From SCTD01 sp963784675 (GTDB lineage: Bacteria > Actinomycetota > Actinomycetes > Mycobacteriales > SCTD01): DNA of 64,000 nucleotides. Under the pieces are notes generated by a model that worked only from the letters and a program-made list of their open reading frames with translations, searched no databases and was not told where the DNA came from. The translations under genes were made by a program, and so were the position numbers. Position 1 is the stretch's first letter. Each line of letters starts with the position of its first letter. The DNA lies in NCBI GenBank assembly GCA_963784675.1, contig CAWASE010000025.1, positions 1 through 64,000 of the forward strand, written 5' to 3'. This document shows, one piece after another, positions 7,748-16,716 of the stretch.

Positions 7748-10486
7748 TCAGCCGCGACGGGCGCGGCGCCTCGGCGGGGCGTCGACCGAGTCCGCCTCGG
7801 CGGGCGGCAGGTCCAGCGAGAACTCGGCGCCCTTGCCCGGGGCGGAGGTCACCGTGAGCGGGAAGCCGGCGTCCTGCGCGAGGCGTCGGACGAACGACAG
7901 CCCGAGACCCAGCCCGCCGACCCGGCGGGTGGCGGAGCCGTCGACCTGCTCGAAGGAGGAGAACAGCAGCTCCTGGTCGGCAGCGGCGATGCCCGCACCG
8001 GCGTCGCGCACGCCGACCCGCACCCGGTCGCCGTCGGGCGACAGCGCCGCCACCACCGTGATCGACACCCCGGGCGGCGTGTACTTGACCGCGTTGTCGA
8101 GCAGCTCGTCCAGGGCCTTGCCGACCCACTCCGGGTCGACGTAGACGTCGGGCAGGCGGGCCGCGACCCGGCGTCGCAGGTCGTCGGCGCGAGCCGGCGC
8201 CCGGGTGCGCCAGGCCGCGAGCCGGGCGTCGACGAGCTCGGCGACCGGGAGGCGCCGGGGCACGACGGTCATCCGACCGGCCTCCAGCGCCGCGACGTCG
8301 ACGAGCAGGTCGACGACCCGGTTCATCTTGATGCTCTCGTCGCGGATGGTCGTCGCGAACATCGTCACCTTGTCGGCGGCCAGACCCGGTCGGCCGACCA
8401 GGATCTCGGCGTAGCCGCGGATGGGGGTCAGCGGGGTGCGCAGCTCGTGGCTGACGTTGGACAGGAACTCGGTCTTCATCCGTTCGACCTCGCGCTCGCG
8501 GGTCGTGTCGCGCAGCACCAGCACGACGCCCTCGCCGTCGTCGAGCGGGGTGAGCGCGACGCGGACCGGCACCGTCGTGCCGTCGGCGCGGTGCACCTCG
8601 GCGGCCTCGTCCCGGTCGCGCGGCTCCAGCCCCAGCCGCTCACCGCCGGCCCGCAGGTCGAGCACCTGTGCCAGCGGCCGGCCCAGCACCTGCTGCTCCT
8701 CCTTGTCGATCATGGCCAGCGCGGCGCGGTTCACGCTCGTGACCAGGCCGGCCCCGTCGGCAGCCAGCAGCCCGTCCGACATCGACGCCAGGACGGCGCC
8801 CAGCCGGGCGGCAGCGGCGCGCAGGTCGTCGGTGAGCCGGGAGACCGAGCCGGTCATGACGTCGAAGGTGCGCGAGAGGGTGCCGACCTCGTCGCGGCCG
8901 CTGATGCCGGTGCGCACCGTGAGGTCGCCGGCCGCCACCTGCGACGCGGCCGCGGTGAGGCGACGTACCGGCTCGACGGTGCGGCGGCCCACGAGCAGCG
9001 CCACACCCCCGACGGCGGCGGTGACCAGCAGCGCCGTGAGCAGCAGCGCCTCCAGGGCCGACTGCTGTGCGCCCAGGGCGGCCTGCGCCCCGCGCGAGAG
9101 CGCCAGGACGCCGACCGGGGTGCCGTCCAGCGCGGTCACCGGCTGGAAGTGGACCGTCGGCCGGTCTCCCTCGGCAGCGACGGTCAGGCCGCCGGCCGGA
9201 ACCCCTGAGGCGGTCCGGGCGGTCGCCGCGATCTGCTCGATCACGGTCCGTTCGCGGCCGGACAGGTTGGAGGCCAGGACGTCGTCGCCGACCAGCAGCG
9301 AGAAGCGGAAGTCCCCGGCCTCGGAGTCGCGGCCGACGTAGGTGTCGTCCAGCCGCACGCCGTAGACGAACGCCGAGGTGGCGGCGGCGTCCGGCGTGGC
9401 ACGGCCGCCCGGGATGATGACGACCAGCGCCAGCGCCGGCTCGGCACCGACCAGGCGGACCTTGGTCGGGTAACCGGCGTCTCCCACCCGGTCCGGCCCC
9501 CCGGCCAGCGCCTGCCGCACCGCCGGGCTCGCGGCCAGCGAGACCAGCTGGGCCGCATCCAGGGGGCGGTCGCCGCCGACCGAGGTCGCGGGCCCCCCCG
9601 GCGCGACGCGGACGGCGAACACGTGCAGGCCGACCTGCTGGGAGACCCTGGCGACCGACTGGGCGCAGAGCGCCGGTTGCGCGGCACAGGCCGGCGCGGC
9701 CAGGCCGGCCTGGCTCGCCGCCAGCTCCAGGGTCTGTTGCAGCACCTCCTGCCGGCCGTCGGCCGCGGCGGCCACCAGCGTCGCCTGCTCGCGGTCGTAG
9801 CCGTCCGCCACGACCGTGCCGACCACCGCCACGGCAGCCGTCGACGCGACCAGCACCCCGGCCAGGATCGCGGTGACGACCTTGCCCAGCAGGCTCCCCC
9901 GGGCCAGCCCCACCAGCGCGCTCAGCAGCAGCAGCGCACCGACCCCCCTGAGCAGCACGACGGTGAGGGCGCCGTCGGGGGTTCCGGCCCGCGCCGCCAG
10001 ACCGGCTGCGGCCGCCACGGCCACCAGCCCGCCGGCGAGCAGGCCCCCGACCGCGTCGCGTCGGGCGCGCAGCGCAGCCAGCGCAGCGGCCAGGCCTGCG
10101 GCGGCGGAGAGCACGGCCGGCCCGACCCCGGCGGCAAGCGGCACGACCACCATCGACAGGGTCGGGGCCGGCTCGGCGCTGACCAGCTGCCGGGTCGGCG
10201 GACCGCCCGTGCGCGGCGAGACCGCCCCTGCCCAGAGCCCGCCTGCGACCAGCGCCGACCCGAGCGCGCGCAGCCCGGGCAGCACCGTCGAGGAGGACTC
10301 ACCGAAGCGGAAGGCTGTGACCGTCTCGACGGCCGCCAGCAGCAGGGCGCCGAGGCTGAGCAGCAACCCGGCGGAGCCACCGGCGCTGCGGCGGCGGACC
10401 AGAGCCACCGCCGCCAGCGCGACCCAGGCCGAGACGGCGAGCAGCGCGACCGCGCCGAGGAGCGCGAACGGCACCCCTGGCTCCAT
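7748..10486 (-). CDS. Membrane sensor histidine kinase with HAMP and PAS domains (912 aa), orphan
   Basis: A membrane kinase that senses an unknown signal. About eight hydrophobic N-terminal helices (to about residue 240) precede an extracytoplasmic region and another helix near residue 480. A HAMP segment follows (PVRRLTAAASQVAAGDLTVR), then a PAS domain (MSDGLLAADGAGLVTSVNRA). The phospho-acceptor is H680 in SNVSHELRTPLTPIRGY. The ATPase domain shows the N box (DELLDNAVKY), the G1 box (VRDAGAGIAAADQ) and the GLGLGLS lid. No response regulator gene lies nearby, so its partner must be encoded elsewhere. It ends 12 bases from the convergent PPA1309-like gene. Confidence 0.9.
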   Translation of the reverse strand: MEPGVPFALLGAVALLAVSAWVALAAVALVRRRSAGGSAGLLLSLGALLLAAVETVTAFRFGESSSTVLPGLRALGSALVAGGLWAGAVSPRTGGPPTRQLVSAEPAPTLSMVVVPLAAGVGPAVLSAAAGLAAALAALRARRDAVGGLLAGGLVAVAAAAGLAARAGTPDGALTVVLLRGVGALLLLSALVGLARGSLLGKVVTAILAGVLVASTAAVAVVGTVVADGYDREQATLVAAAADGRQEVLQQTLELAASQAGLAAPACAAQPALCAQSVARVSQQVGLHVFAVRVAPGGPATSVGGDRPLDAAQLVSLAASPAVRQALAGGPDRVGDAGYPTKVRLVGAEPALALVVIIPGGRATPDAAATSAFVYGVRLDDTYVGRDSEAGDFRFSLLVGDDVLASNLSGRERTVIEQIAATARTASGVPAGGLTVAAEGDRPTVHFQPVTALDGTPVGVLALSRGAQAALGAQQSALEALLLTALLVTAAVGGVALLVGRRTVEPVRRLTAAASQVAAGDLTVRTGISGRDEVGTLSRTFDVMTGSVSRLTDDLRAAAARLGAVLASMSDGLLAADGAGLVTSVNRAALAMIDKEEQQVLGRPLAQVLDLRAGGERLGLEPRDRDEAAEVHRADGTTVPVRVALTPLDDGEGVVLVLRDTTREREVERMKTEFLSNVSHELRTPLTPIRGYAEILVGRPGLAADKVTMFATTIRDESIKMNRVVDLLVDVAALEAGRMTVVPRRLPVAELVDARLAAWRTRAPARADDLRRRVAARLPDVYVDPEWVGKALDELLDNAVKYTPPGVSITVVAALSPDGDRVRVGVRDAGAGIAAADQELLFSSFEQVDGSATRRVGGLGLGLSFVRRLAQDAGFPLTVTSAPGKGAEFSLDLPPAEADSVDAPPRRRARRG

Positions 10487-10575
10487 GCGCGGAGTCTAGG
10501 GAGCCGACGTCCGCCCGGCGGCGGCTCGACCGCACCCGCGGGCGGTGTCACCCGCTCGGGTGAGCCCCGGCCGGG

Positions 10576-11625
10576 TCAGCCGGCTGCGCCGCACACCTTC
10601 GGCGTCTGCCCGCGGCGGATCGCCTGCAGGCCGACGAGCGCGTCGCCGACCGAGGCGACCTCGACCAGCGGGAGCCCGGCCGGGTGCCGCTTGAGGGCCT
10701 CGACGCAGTTCTCGGCGGGGACGAAGAACGCGACCGCCCCCTTCGCCTTGGCCGCGACGAGCTTCTGCGCGATGCCGCCGATCGGTCCGACGGTGCCGTC
10801 GGCGGAGATCTCGCCGGTGCCGGCGAAGTACTTGCCGCCGGTGAGGGAGTCCTTGCCGAGCTTGTCCAGGATGCCGAGGGTGAACATCAGGCCGGCGCTC
10901 GGTCCGCCGACGTCCTGCAGGCTGATGTCGACCGAGAACGGTGCCTTGACGGGGGTCTCCTTGGTCGAGACGCCGATGACCGACCGGTTCGGGGCTCCGG
11001 CGTCGGCGGCCGCCGCGGCCGTGGTCACCGCGACCGTGCGCGACGCGCCGGCCCGCAGGACGCCCAGCCGCAGCGAGGTACCCACGGCCGCTGCGCTGAC
11101 GAGCTCGCGCAGGTCTGCGGCGTCGCGGATCGCCGTGCCGTCGACGGAGGTGATCGTGTCACCGACCGCGAGCAGGCCGGTGGACGGGGAGCCGGCCGGG
11201 ATCTCGCCGACGGTGACCTTCGCCGTGACGAACCCGAGCTGCCGTGCCGCCGCCGTGACGGCGTTGCTCTGCGACTCCTGCATGGAGACCGTGTTCTCCT
11301 GCTCGACCTCCTGCTGGCTCTTGTCCGGCGGGTAGATGATCTCGCGCGGGACGACGGCGTTGTCGCGGTCGAACCACTCCTTGATCGCCTCGGCCAGGGT
11401 CAGCTGCGTGCGCACGCCCACGGTGGTCAGGTCCAGGTGCCCGTCGGTGGGGAAGGTCTGCCGGCCGCTGATGGCGAGCACGGGCGAGCCGCCGTCGGCG
11501 CCGAGGGTGTTGAACGTCGGTCCGGGCACGAGGGCGACGTAGGGCACGCGGGCGACGGTGGCACCGGCCGTCAGCACGACGGCCAGGACAGCGGCCAGCA
11601 GCAGGGTCAGTGCGCGGCGGGACAC
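10576..11625 (-). CDS. YlbL-type PDZ/Lon-like serine protease (349 aa)
   Basis: A membrane-anchored protease whose catalytic domain faces outward. Residues 5-27 form a signal-anchor helix (LTLLLAAVLAVVLTAGATV). A PDZ domain lies around residues 140-215 (VGDTITSVDGTAIRD). The C-terminal Lon-type S16 domain carries the catalytic serine in GGPSAGLMFTLG and the partner lysine in GGIAQKLVAAKAKG. Length fits the YlbL family (about 340-360 residues). The gene corresponds by context to Rv3194c of M. tuberculosis. Its physiological substrate is not known to me. Confidence 0.9.
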   Translation of the reverse strand: MSRRALTLLLAAVLAVVLTAGATVARVPYVALVPGPTFNTLGADGGSPVLAISGRQTFPTDGHLDLTTVGVRTQLTLAEAIKEWFDRDNAVVPREIIYPPDKSQQEVEQENTVSMQESQSNAVTAAARQLGFVTAKVTVGEIPAGSPSTGLLAVGDTITSVDGTAIRDAADLRELVSAAAVGTSLRLGVLRAGASRTVAVTTAAAAADAGAPNRSVIGVSTKETPVKAPFSVDISLQDVGGPSAGLMFTLGILDKLGKDSLTGGKYFAGTGEISADGTVGPIGGIAQKLVAAKAKGAVAFFVPAENCVEALKRHPAGLPLVEVASVGDALVGLQAIRRGQTPKVCGAAG

Positions 11626-11844
11626 CGGCCCAGTCTAGGCAGCCGCACCGCGAGACGGCGCTCCGGCGAACAGGCCGGGGCGGCTGGACCAGGCCGGCCA
11701 CCGTCGTCCCGCGGAGGATCGGCACGTCGCGGGGGCGGATCTGGCGCCTGGCCAAGGTTCGTCGGGCGCAGGCCGTGAGGTTTGGGGAGGTCGCTCGTTA
11801 CCTTGGGTATCGCAGCCCCCAGCCCCCGTCTGAACGGACTGCCC

Positions 11845-13083
11845 ATGTCTGTGCTCCACGATCTCCAGCCCGCCGACGACGCCGGTGACGCCGGTGCGCC
11901 GCGCCCTGGGCGCCGGTTGCACGCCGTCGCCGATCCTGCTCCCCTCGACTTCGACGACGCCGTCCGGCGCCTGACCCCGCGGCTGCAGCGCTACGCGACC
12001 CGTCGGCTCGGCGACCGCCACGAGGCCGAAGAGCTCGTCCAGGAGGCGCTGCTGCGTGCCTACGGACACCGCGCCAGCCTGGCGACCGAGGACGACCTGG
12101 CCGCCTGGACGACGTGCGTGACCGGCCGTCTGGTCATCGACCGGCTGCGCGTGCGCGGTCGCAGCATCAACGTCGCCGACGTGCCGGAGAACGGCCGGGC
12201 CGGGCGCGACACCGCCGACGTCGTCGTCGGCCGCGAGCAGGCCCGGTTGGCGCTCGACGCGCTGGACGCGATGCCCGCCCGGCAGGCCAGCGTGCTCTGG
12301 TCGCGCGAGGTCGAAGGGCTGTCCTACGACGACATCGCGGAGCGGTTCGCGATGACCGAGCCGGCGGTGCGCTCGACCCTGTCGCGGGCGCGCAAGGCGC
12401 TGCGACGCGAGTTCGCCACCCGCGGCGGGTCGCTGCCGGCCGTCGGCCTCGTCGCCCTCGCGCCCTGGATCGACGGGCTGGGCTGGGCCGAGAAGCTGCG
12501 CCGCAGCGCGACCCGGATCGCCGCACCGGCGGTGCTCGGCGTCGCCGGCCTCGGGGTCCTGAGCGGCCTGCTGCCGATGCCCTGGAGCGTCCCCGGCCAG
12601 GGCGACGGACCGGCCCGCACCCTGCAGGTCTCCGAGAGCGTGGTGGGAGCGACGCAGGCCGCTGCCCGCGCCGTCCCGTCCGGGACGAACCCGACCACCG
12701 CCGCACGGGTCCGGCCCGCGGGGTCCGCCACCTCGGCACAGGCCGCCGCCGGCCGACCGGCGGTGCTGGCGCGTACCGGCCTCAACGACACCTGCGTGGC
12801 GCGCGACCAGGTCGTCGGTGCCGGAGGCCGAGGCTGCGCTCCCCCTCCGTCCAGCGCGGTCACCCTGCTGCGGCTGCCGGAGAACCCGTCCGGGGTGCGC
12901 GAGGTCGGCCTGTCCAACGACGTCGTCGACTGCGACGCCGTCCCGCTGGAGGGCGGGGTCCCGCTGGTGACCTGCTCGGCCTCAGCCTCCTCGTCGCCCT
13001 CGTCCTCCCGACCCCCGACCTCCCAGCCCTCGACCTCTCAGCCCTCGACCTCCCAGCCCTCGACCTCAGGAGCCCTGCGATGA
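11845..13083 (+). CDS. ECF-like sigma-70 factor with C-terminal membrane segment and Ser/Pro tail (412 aa)
   Basis: Directs RNA polymerase to an unknown promoter set. Region 2 spans about residues 36-105 (HEAEELVQEALLRAY) and region 4 about 137-188 (LSYDDIAERFAMTEPAVRS), with the short linker expected of ECF factors. Unusually, a hydrophobic stretch at about 225-244 (IAAPAVLGVAGLGVLSGLLP) follows. About 165 Ala/Ser/Thr/Pro-rich residues come next, containing two SNDV/CD-type cysteine patches and PSTSQPSTSQ repeats. This suggests membrane tethering with an outside tail. ATG 11845 is chosen because upstream codons (GRSLVTLGIAAPSP) look non-coding. No anti-sigma gene lies nearby. Its stop overlaps the next start by four bases. 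Confidence 0.85.
   Translation: MSVLHDLQPADDAGDAGAPRPGRRLHAVADPAPLDFDDAVRRLTPRLQRYATRRLGDRHEAEELVQEALLRAYGHRASLATEDDLAAWTTCVTGRLVIDRLRVRGRSINVADVPENGRAGRDTADVVVGREQARLALDALDAMPARQASVLWSREVEGLSYDDIAERFAMTEPAVRSTLSRARKALRREFATRGGSLPAVGLVALAPWIDGLGWAEKLRRSATRIAAPAVLGVAGLGVLSGLLPMPWSVPGQGDGPARTLQVSESVVGATQAAARAVPSGTNPTTAARVRPAGSATSAQAAAGRPAVLARTGLNDTCVARDQVVGAGGRGCAPPPSSAVTLLRLPENPSGVREVGLSNDVVDCDAVPLEGGVPLVTCSASASSSPSSSRPPTSQPSTSQPSTSQPSTSGALR
13021..13065 (+). repeat. 15-bp tandem repeat inside the sigma-factor tail (3 copies)
   Basis: Three copies of TCYCAGCCCTCGACC lie head to tail and encode the repeated PSTSQ segment. The unit length of 15 keeps frame, so copy-number change would alter only tail length. 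Confidence 0.8.
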
Positions 13084-13298
13084 GCCGCCGCACCGTCGTC
13101 ACCGCCGTCTGCGGCCTGCTGCTCGCCGGCGGGCTGGCCGGGCCCGCGCTGGCCGAGACCAACCAGCGCGAGATGCAGTCGGTCGTCTGCCTCGAGCTCA
13201 ACGGCGACAACCCCCGCGCGCCGGAAGGCGTGTGCGTGTGGGCGCCCCTGCCCGACAAGCCCCTGGACCACCTGCCCCCGCTGCCCGGCCGCGGCTGA
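13080..13298 (+). CDS. Small secreted protein coupled to the sigma factor (72 aa)
   Basis: The product has a clear signal peptide (RTVVTAVCGLLLAGGLAGPALA, cleavage probably after ALA near residue 25). The mature peptide is about 47 residues with two cysteines (VVCLEL and GVCVWAP). It starts in ATGA overlap with the sigma-factor stop, behind a GGAG sequence at 13068-13072, so the two are probably translationally coupled. I know no family for it. A secreted or surface-bound peptide acting with the sigma factor's outside tail is possible but only inferred. Confidence 0.75.
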   Translation: MSRRTVVTAVCGLLLAGGLAGPALAETNQREMQSVVCLELNGDNPRAPEGVCVWAPLPDKPLDHLPPLPGRG

Positions 13299-13321
13299 GC
13301 CCCACCGGCGCGCGGGTCACC

Positions 13322-13744
13322 TCAAGGGGTGCCGACCCACTCCTGCTCGCCGTCGGCGAAGACCTGCCGCTTCCAGACCGGCACCGTCTGCTTGAGATCG
13401 TCGATGAGCCGGCGGGCCGCCTCGAAAGCCTGCTCCCGGTGCGCGGCGGAGGCGGCGACCACGACCGCGACGTCGCCGATCGCCAGCACGCCGGTGCGGT
13501 GCACCGCCGCCAGCGCGTGCACCGGCAGGTCGCGTGCCACCGCCTCCGCCACCGCCTGCAGCGCTGCCAGCGCATCCGGGTGGGCGGTGTACTCCAGCTC
13601 GCGCACCTGACGACCGCCGTCGTGGTCACGGACCAGGCCGGTGAAGGAGACGACGCCCCCCGCAGCCGGGTCCTCCACCGCGGCCAGCACCTCGGCGACG
13701 TCCAGCGGGGTGTCGCGCAGGGCCAGCAGTCGGATCGCGCTCAT
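13322..13744 (-). CDS. moaE: Molybdopterin synthase catalytic subunit MoaE (140 aa)
   Basis: Transfers sulfur from MoaD thiocarboxylate to precursor Z to make molybdopterin. Family motifs are GGVVSFTGLVRDH, LEYTAHPDA, AAVHRTGVLAIGD and the C-terminal PVWKRQVFADGEQEWVG, whose two polar patches include the active-site lysine. Length is normal for MoaE. Start ATG 13744 gives MSAIRLLAL, as in homologues. No moaD or other moa gene is adjacent. It is convergent with the small secreted gene, 23 bases away. Confidence 0.95.
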   Translation of the reverse strand: MSAIRLLALRDTPLDVAEVLAAVEDPAAGGVVSFTGLVRDHDGGRQVRELEYTAHPDALAALQAVAEAVARDLPVHALAAVHRTGVLAIGDVAVVVAASAAHREQAFEAARRLIDDLKQTVPVWKRQVFADGEQEWVGTP

Positions 13745-13794
13745 GCGAGCACCGTACGACGACGGTGACGTCAGCGGGGACCTCGACGGGGGCG

Positions 13795-14838
13795 TCAGCG
13801 TCCGCGGCGGCGACGCGCCTGCCGGACCACGGCCGCGGAGCCGAGCAGCGCCACCGTCGCCCCGGCGGCCGTGTAGCTCGCTGCCGGACCGCGCGGCGCC
13901 GGCCTCGACGCGAGGTGCGCGAGCAGCGCGTCGCGGTTGGTCCACCTCGGCTCCCACCCGACCGCCCGCAGCCGGTCGGCGTCCAGGACCAGCGGACGCA
14001 GCAACCGGTCGATCTCGTGCGGGGCAGCCGCGGTGACCCGTGCCTTGTGCAGCCGCTCGGCGGTCGAGACGACCACGGCCGCGGGCAGCTCCAGCCGGTG
14101 CCTTCCGGACAGCTGCTCGACCTCCCGCTGCGAGAGCCAGCCCTCGCAGCCGACGACGGCGGCGCCGCGGACCGCCCCGTGGGCCGTCAGCTCCAGCGCC
14201 GACAGCAGGTCGTCCAGGTGGCACAGCTGCCAGAGCGGCTCCACGCCCCGCACCGCCAGCAGGCGACGACCCGCCAGCGGGTGCAGCAGGGCGCCGTCCC
14301 AGTGGGCGCCGAGCGGGCCGGCGACCAGCGCCGTCGGGCGCAGCACGACGACGTCCAGGCCGGTGCGGCCCGCGTGGTCGGCCAGCCGCTCGACCTCGAC
14401 GAGCTCGCCGGTCAGCGAGTCGTCCGGCGCGCCGAGCAGCGGTGCGTCCTCCGTCAGCGGCAGGGGCGTGCCCTCGGGGGCTCCGTAGACGTCGATCCCG
14501 GTGACCAGCACGACGCGCCGCACGCCGGCCAGCCGAGCCGTCTCGAGCAGGGCAGCGGTGCCGTCGACGTTCAGCGCCCGTCGCGGCCCGGCGTCGGTCG
14601 CGGGGTCGTAGGACATCGCCAGGTGGACGACGGTCGTGACGTCCCGCAGGTGCGCGAGCGGGTCGCGGACGTCGGGGCGTCGCCACTGCACGCCCGCCGG
14701 CGCGCCGTCCGGATCGATGCCGACGAGCACCGGCCCGGACGACGTCCCCGTCGCCGCCAGCCGCTCCAGCAGGGCTCGGCCGAGGCCGTCCGAGGACCCG
14801 GTGACGGCCAGGACCGTTCGCCGTCGGCGCATCACCAC
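13795..14838 (-). CDS. NAD(P)-dependent epimerase/dehydratase-like SDR protein (347 aa)
   Basis: An extended short-chain dehydrogenase fold. The N-terminal nucleotide loop is TGSSDGLGRALL (a TGxxGxxG variant), followed by PDVRDPLAHL and GVRRVVLVTGIDVYGAPEG. The usual active-site YxxxK is not seen at its expected place after the VYGA tyrosine, so catalysis may be altered. The last 30 residues hold a hydrophobic helix (AAGATVALLGSAAVV) and an Arg-rich end, suggesting membrane attachment. It lies 50 bases upstream of moaE on the same strand and is divergent from the zincin-like hydrolase gene. Confidence 0.82.
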   Translation of the reverse strand: MVMRRRRTVLAVTGSSDGLGRALLERLAATGTSSGPVLVGIDPDGAPAGVQWRRPDVRDPLAHLRDVTTVVHLAMSYDPATDAGPRRALNVDGTAALLETARLAGVRRVVLVTGIDVYGAPEGTPLPLTEDAPLLGAPDDSLTGELVEVERLADHAGRTGLDVVVLRPTALVAGPLGAHWDGALLHPLAGRRLLAVRGVEPLWQLCHLDDLLSALELTAHGAVRGAAVVGCEGWLSQREVEQLSGRHRLELPAAVVVSTAERLHKARVTAAAPHEIDRLLRPLVLDADRLRAVGWEPRWTNRDALLAHLASRPAPRGPAASYTAAGATVALLGSAAVVRQARRRRGR

Positions 14839-14927
14839 CGGGCGGCTCCGGGGCGGGCGCGGCGTAGCGTTGCCGGCATGGGACAGCCCACCCGGACCAC
14901 CCTCCTGCGAACGCTGTCGGGGCGCAC

Positions 14928-16364
14928 GTGACCCGGCCCCCCTTCGGTTTCGGACCGTCGGACCGACCGGAGGGACCCGACGACCCGGACGACCCGTTCG
15001 GACTGGCGAAGATGTTCGGCGGGGCCGGCGGCCCGTTCGGTGGTGGCGCCGGAGACATCTTCGCTCAGATGCAGAAGCTGATGTCGTGGAGCGGCGGCCC
15101 GGTCAACTGGGACCTCGCCGACGAGGTCGCCTCCGGGCTGGCCCGCGCCGAGGACGAGCCCGTCACAGCCGCGCAGGAGCGCGAGGTGGCCGAGGCGTGC
15201 CGGCTGGCCGACCTGTGGCTGGATCCGGTCACGACGCTGCCGGCCGGCGGGGGCACCCCGCAGGCCTGGACGCGCGTGGGCTGGATCGCCTCGACCACCC
15301 CCGCCTGGCGCCAGCTGGTCGACCCGGTGGCCGGACGCGTGGTCGGCTCCATGGGCTCGGCCCTCGGAGGCGCGCTCGGCGGCGCCCTGGAGGGCGGCGG
15401 GCTGCCCGAGGGGTTGCCGCCCGAGATCGCCGGCCTGCTCGGCGGGCTGGGCAGCGGCGGGCTGGGCCCGCTGCAGGGGGTCATGGGTCAGGTCGGCGGG
15501 TTCGTCTTCGGCGCTCAGGTCGGGCAGGCGCTGGGCGCGCTGGCCGGCGAGGTGCTCTCGGCCAGCGAGGTGGGACTGCCGCTGTCCCCGGTCGGACGTC
15601 CCGCGCTCGTGCCCAGGAACCTGGCCGCCTTCAGCGCCGGGCTGGAGGTGCCGGCCGACCAGGTGCGCCTGTACGTCGCGCTGCGCGAGGTGGCCCACCA
15701 ACGGTTGTTCGCGTCGGTTCCGTGGCTGCGCGCGCACCTGTTCGACGCCGTCGACGCCTACGCGCGCGGCATCGAGGTCGACGGCAGCGCGCTGGAGCGG
15801 GCCGTCGGGGCGATCGACCCCACCGACCCCGAGTCGATGCAGCGGGCGATGGGCGAGGGCCTGTTCGACCTCGAACCGACGCCGGTGCAGCAGGCCGCCC
15901 TGGCCCGCCTGGAGACCGCGCTCGCCCTCGTCGAGGGCTGGGTCGACGCGGTCGTCGACGCGGCGGCGAGCAGCACGCTGCCCTCGGCGGCGGCGCTGCG
16001 CGAGACGCTCCGGCGCCGGCGCGCGTCGGGCGGCCCGGCGGAGCAGACCTTCGCCACCCTGGTGGGCCTGCAGCTGCGGCCCCGGCGGCTGCGCGAGGCC
16101 GCGGCGCTGTGGGCGGCCGTCGCCGCGCAGGGCGGCATCACCGCCCGCGACGCCCTCTGGGCCCACCCGGACCTGCTGCCGTCGGCCGAGGACCTCGACG
16201 ACCCGGAGGCCTTCGTCGCGCGCACCGTCGCGGGGGTCGACACCGGCCAGGACTCCGGCACCGACTGGGACGCCGGGCTGCGCGACCTGGACAAGGACCT
16301 CGACGGCTCCCTGGACGACGACGCCACCGGCGGCCCTCCCGAGCAGGACCCGCCGGCCGGCTGA
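14928..16364 (+). CDS. Zinc-dependent metalloprotease-like hydrolase (DUF2342/zincin_2 family, 478 aa)
   Basis: A conserved actinobacterial protein (Rv3195-like by context) predicted to have a zincin fold. The Gly/Pro-rich N-terminus (FGLAKMFGGAGGPFGGGAGD), the GGLPEGLPPEIAGLL segment and the helix LREVAHQRLFASVPWLRAHL are typical; E and H of REVAH are the proposed metal-site residues. The C-terminus is acidic (DLDKDLDGSLDDD). Start GTG 14928 gives MTRPPFGFG. No signal peptide. In relatives it precedes the ThiF-like and ABC1 kinase genes; here 5.8 kb of other genes separates them. Actual protease activity is not established. Confidence 0.85.
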   Translation: MTRPPFGFGPSDRPEGPDDPDDPFGLAKMFGGAGGPFGGGAGDIFAQMQKLMSWSGGPVNWDLADEVASGLARAEDEPVTAAQEREVAEACRLADLWLDPVTTLPAGGGTPQAWTRVGWIASTTPAWRQLVDPVAGRVVGSMGSALGGALGGALEGGGLPEGLPPEIAGLLGGLGSGGLGPLQGVMGQVGGFVFGAQVGQALGALAGEVLSASEVGLPLSPVGRPALVPRNLAAFSAGLEVPADQVRLYVALREVAHQRLFASVPWLRAHLFDAVDAYARGIEVDGSALERAVGAIDPTDPESMQRAMGEGLFDLEPTPVQQAALARLETALALVEGWVDAVVDAAASSTLPSAAALRETLRRRRASGGPAEQTFATLVGLQLRPRRLREAAALWAAVAAQGGITARDALWAHPDLLPSAEDLDDPEAFVARTVAGVDTGQDSGTDWDAGLRDLDKDLDGSLDDDATGGPPEQDPPAG

Positions 16365-16382
16365 CCCGCCCACCCCCCACGA

Positions 16383-16438
16383 TCGGGTCGTCCACCTCGG
16401 GTCGCCCATATCGGGTCGTCCACATCCGGTCGTCCACA
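16383..16438. repeat. 14-bp tandem repeat, four copies
   Basis: Four contiguous 14-base units with the form TCGGGTCGTCCACA: 16383-16396, 16397-16410, 16411-16424 and 16425-16438. Each differs from the others at one to four positions. Each unit contains a TCGTCCACA-like 9-mer, so the array is also the first half of the DnaA-box-like cluster. Confidence 0.85.
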
Positions 16439-16591
16439 GCCAAAAACTTCCTGTCCACAGTCGCTCCGGCCGGACACCGCCGGAACAGCAGGGCGACCGA
16501 CCCGGCGCGCCGTCGCTCCCCCACAGCTCTGTCGGGGCCGTCCACAAGGACACGCCTCCCCCTCCCCACCCTGTCCACAGGGTCGTCCACA
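16383..16591 (+). other. Cluster of DnaA-box-like 9-mers in a 371-base intergenic region
   Basis: Eight same-direction sites of the form NNGTCCACA or close: TCGTCCACC 16388, TCGCCCATA 16402, TCGTCCACA 16416 and 16430, CTGTCCACA 16451, CCGTCCACA 16538, CTGTCCACA 16571, TCGTCCACA 16583. High-GC actinobacterial DnaA boxes are close to TTGTCCACA (established for Streptomyces). The region (16365-16735) is non-coding, between the convergent zincin-like and enoyl-CoA hydratase genes. DnaA binding is inferred; a terminator-associated or neutral repeat is the alternative. Confidence 0.5.
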
Positions 16592-16649
16592 GGGTGTGGG
16601 CGGTGGCCGTTGACGGCGCGCCGACGCGCCTCGTAGCGTCGCGGACAAC

Positions 16650-16716
16650 GGAGCCCCCCGGCGCTCCGGGCCCGTTCGCAAGGGGAAGGCGAACGGACCC
16701 GGCGCCGGGGGGCTCC
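16650..16716. terminator. Large GC-rich hairpin between convergent genes
   Basis: Outer arms GGAGCCCCCCGGCGC (16650-16664) and its exact complement (16702-16716) enclose further pairing (CGGG/CCCG and CCGTTCGC/GCGAACGG). The loop is a short purine-rich stretch. It lies just past the stop of the enoyl-CoA hydratase gene and faces the zincin-like gene, so it could stop transcription from both sides. There is no T-run, so factor-independent termination is uncertain. Confidence 0.6.

Noticed and set aside
16383..16438. Short tandem repeats that might be a CRISPR array
   Set aside because: Units are 14 bases with no spacers between them and no cas genes are in the window.
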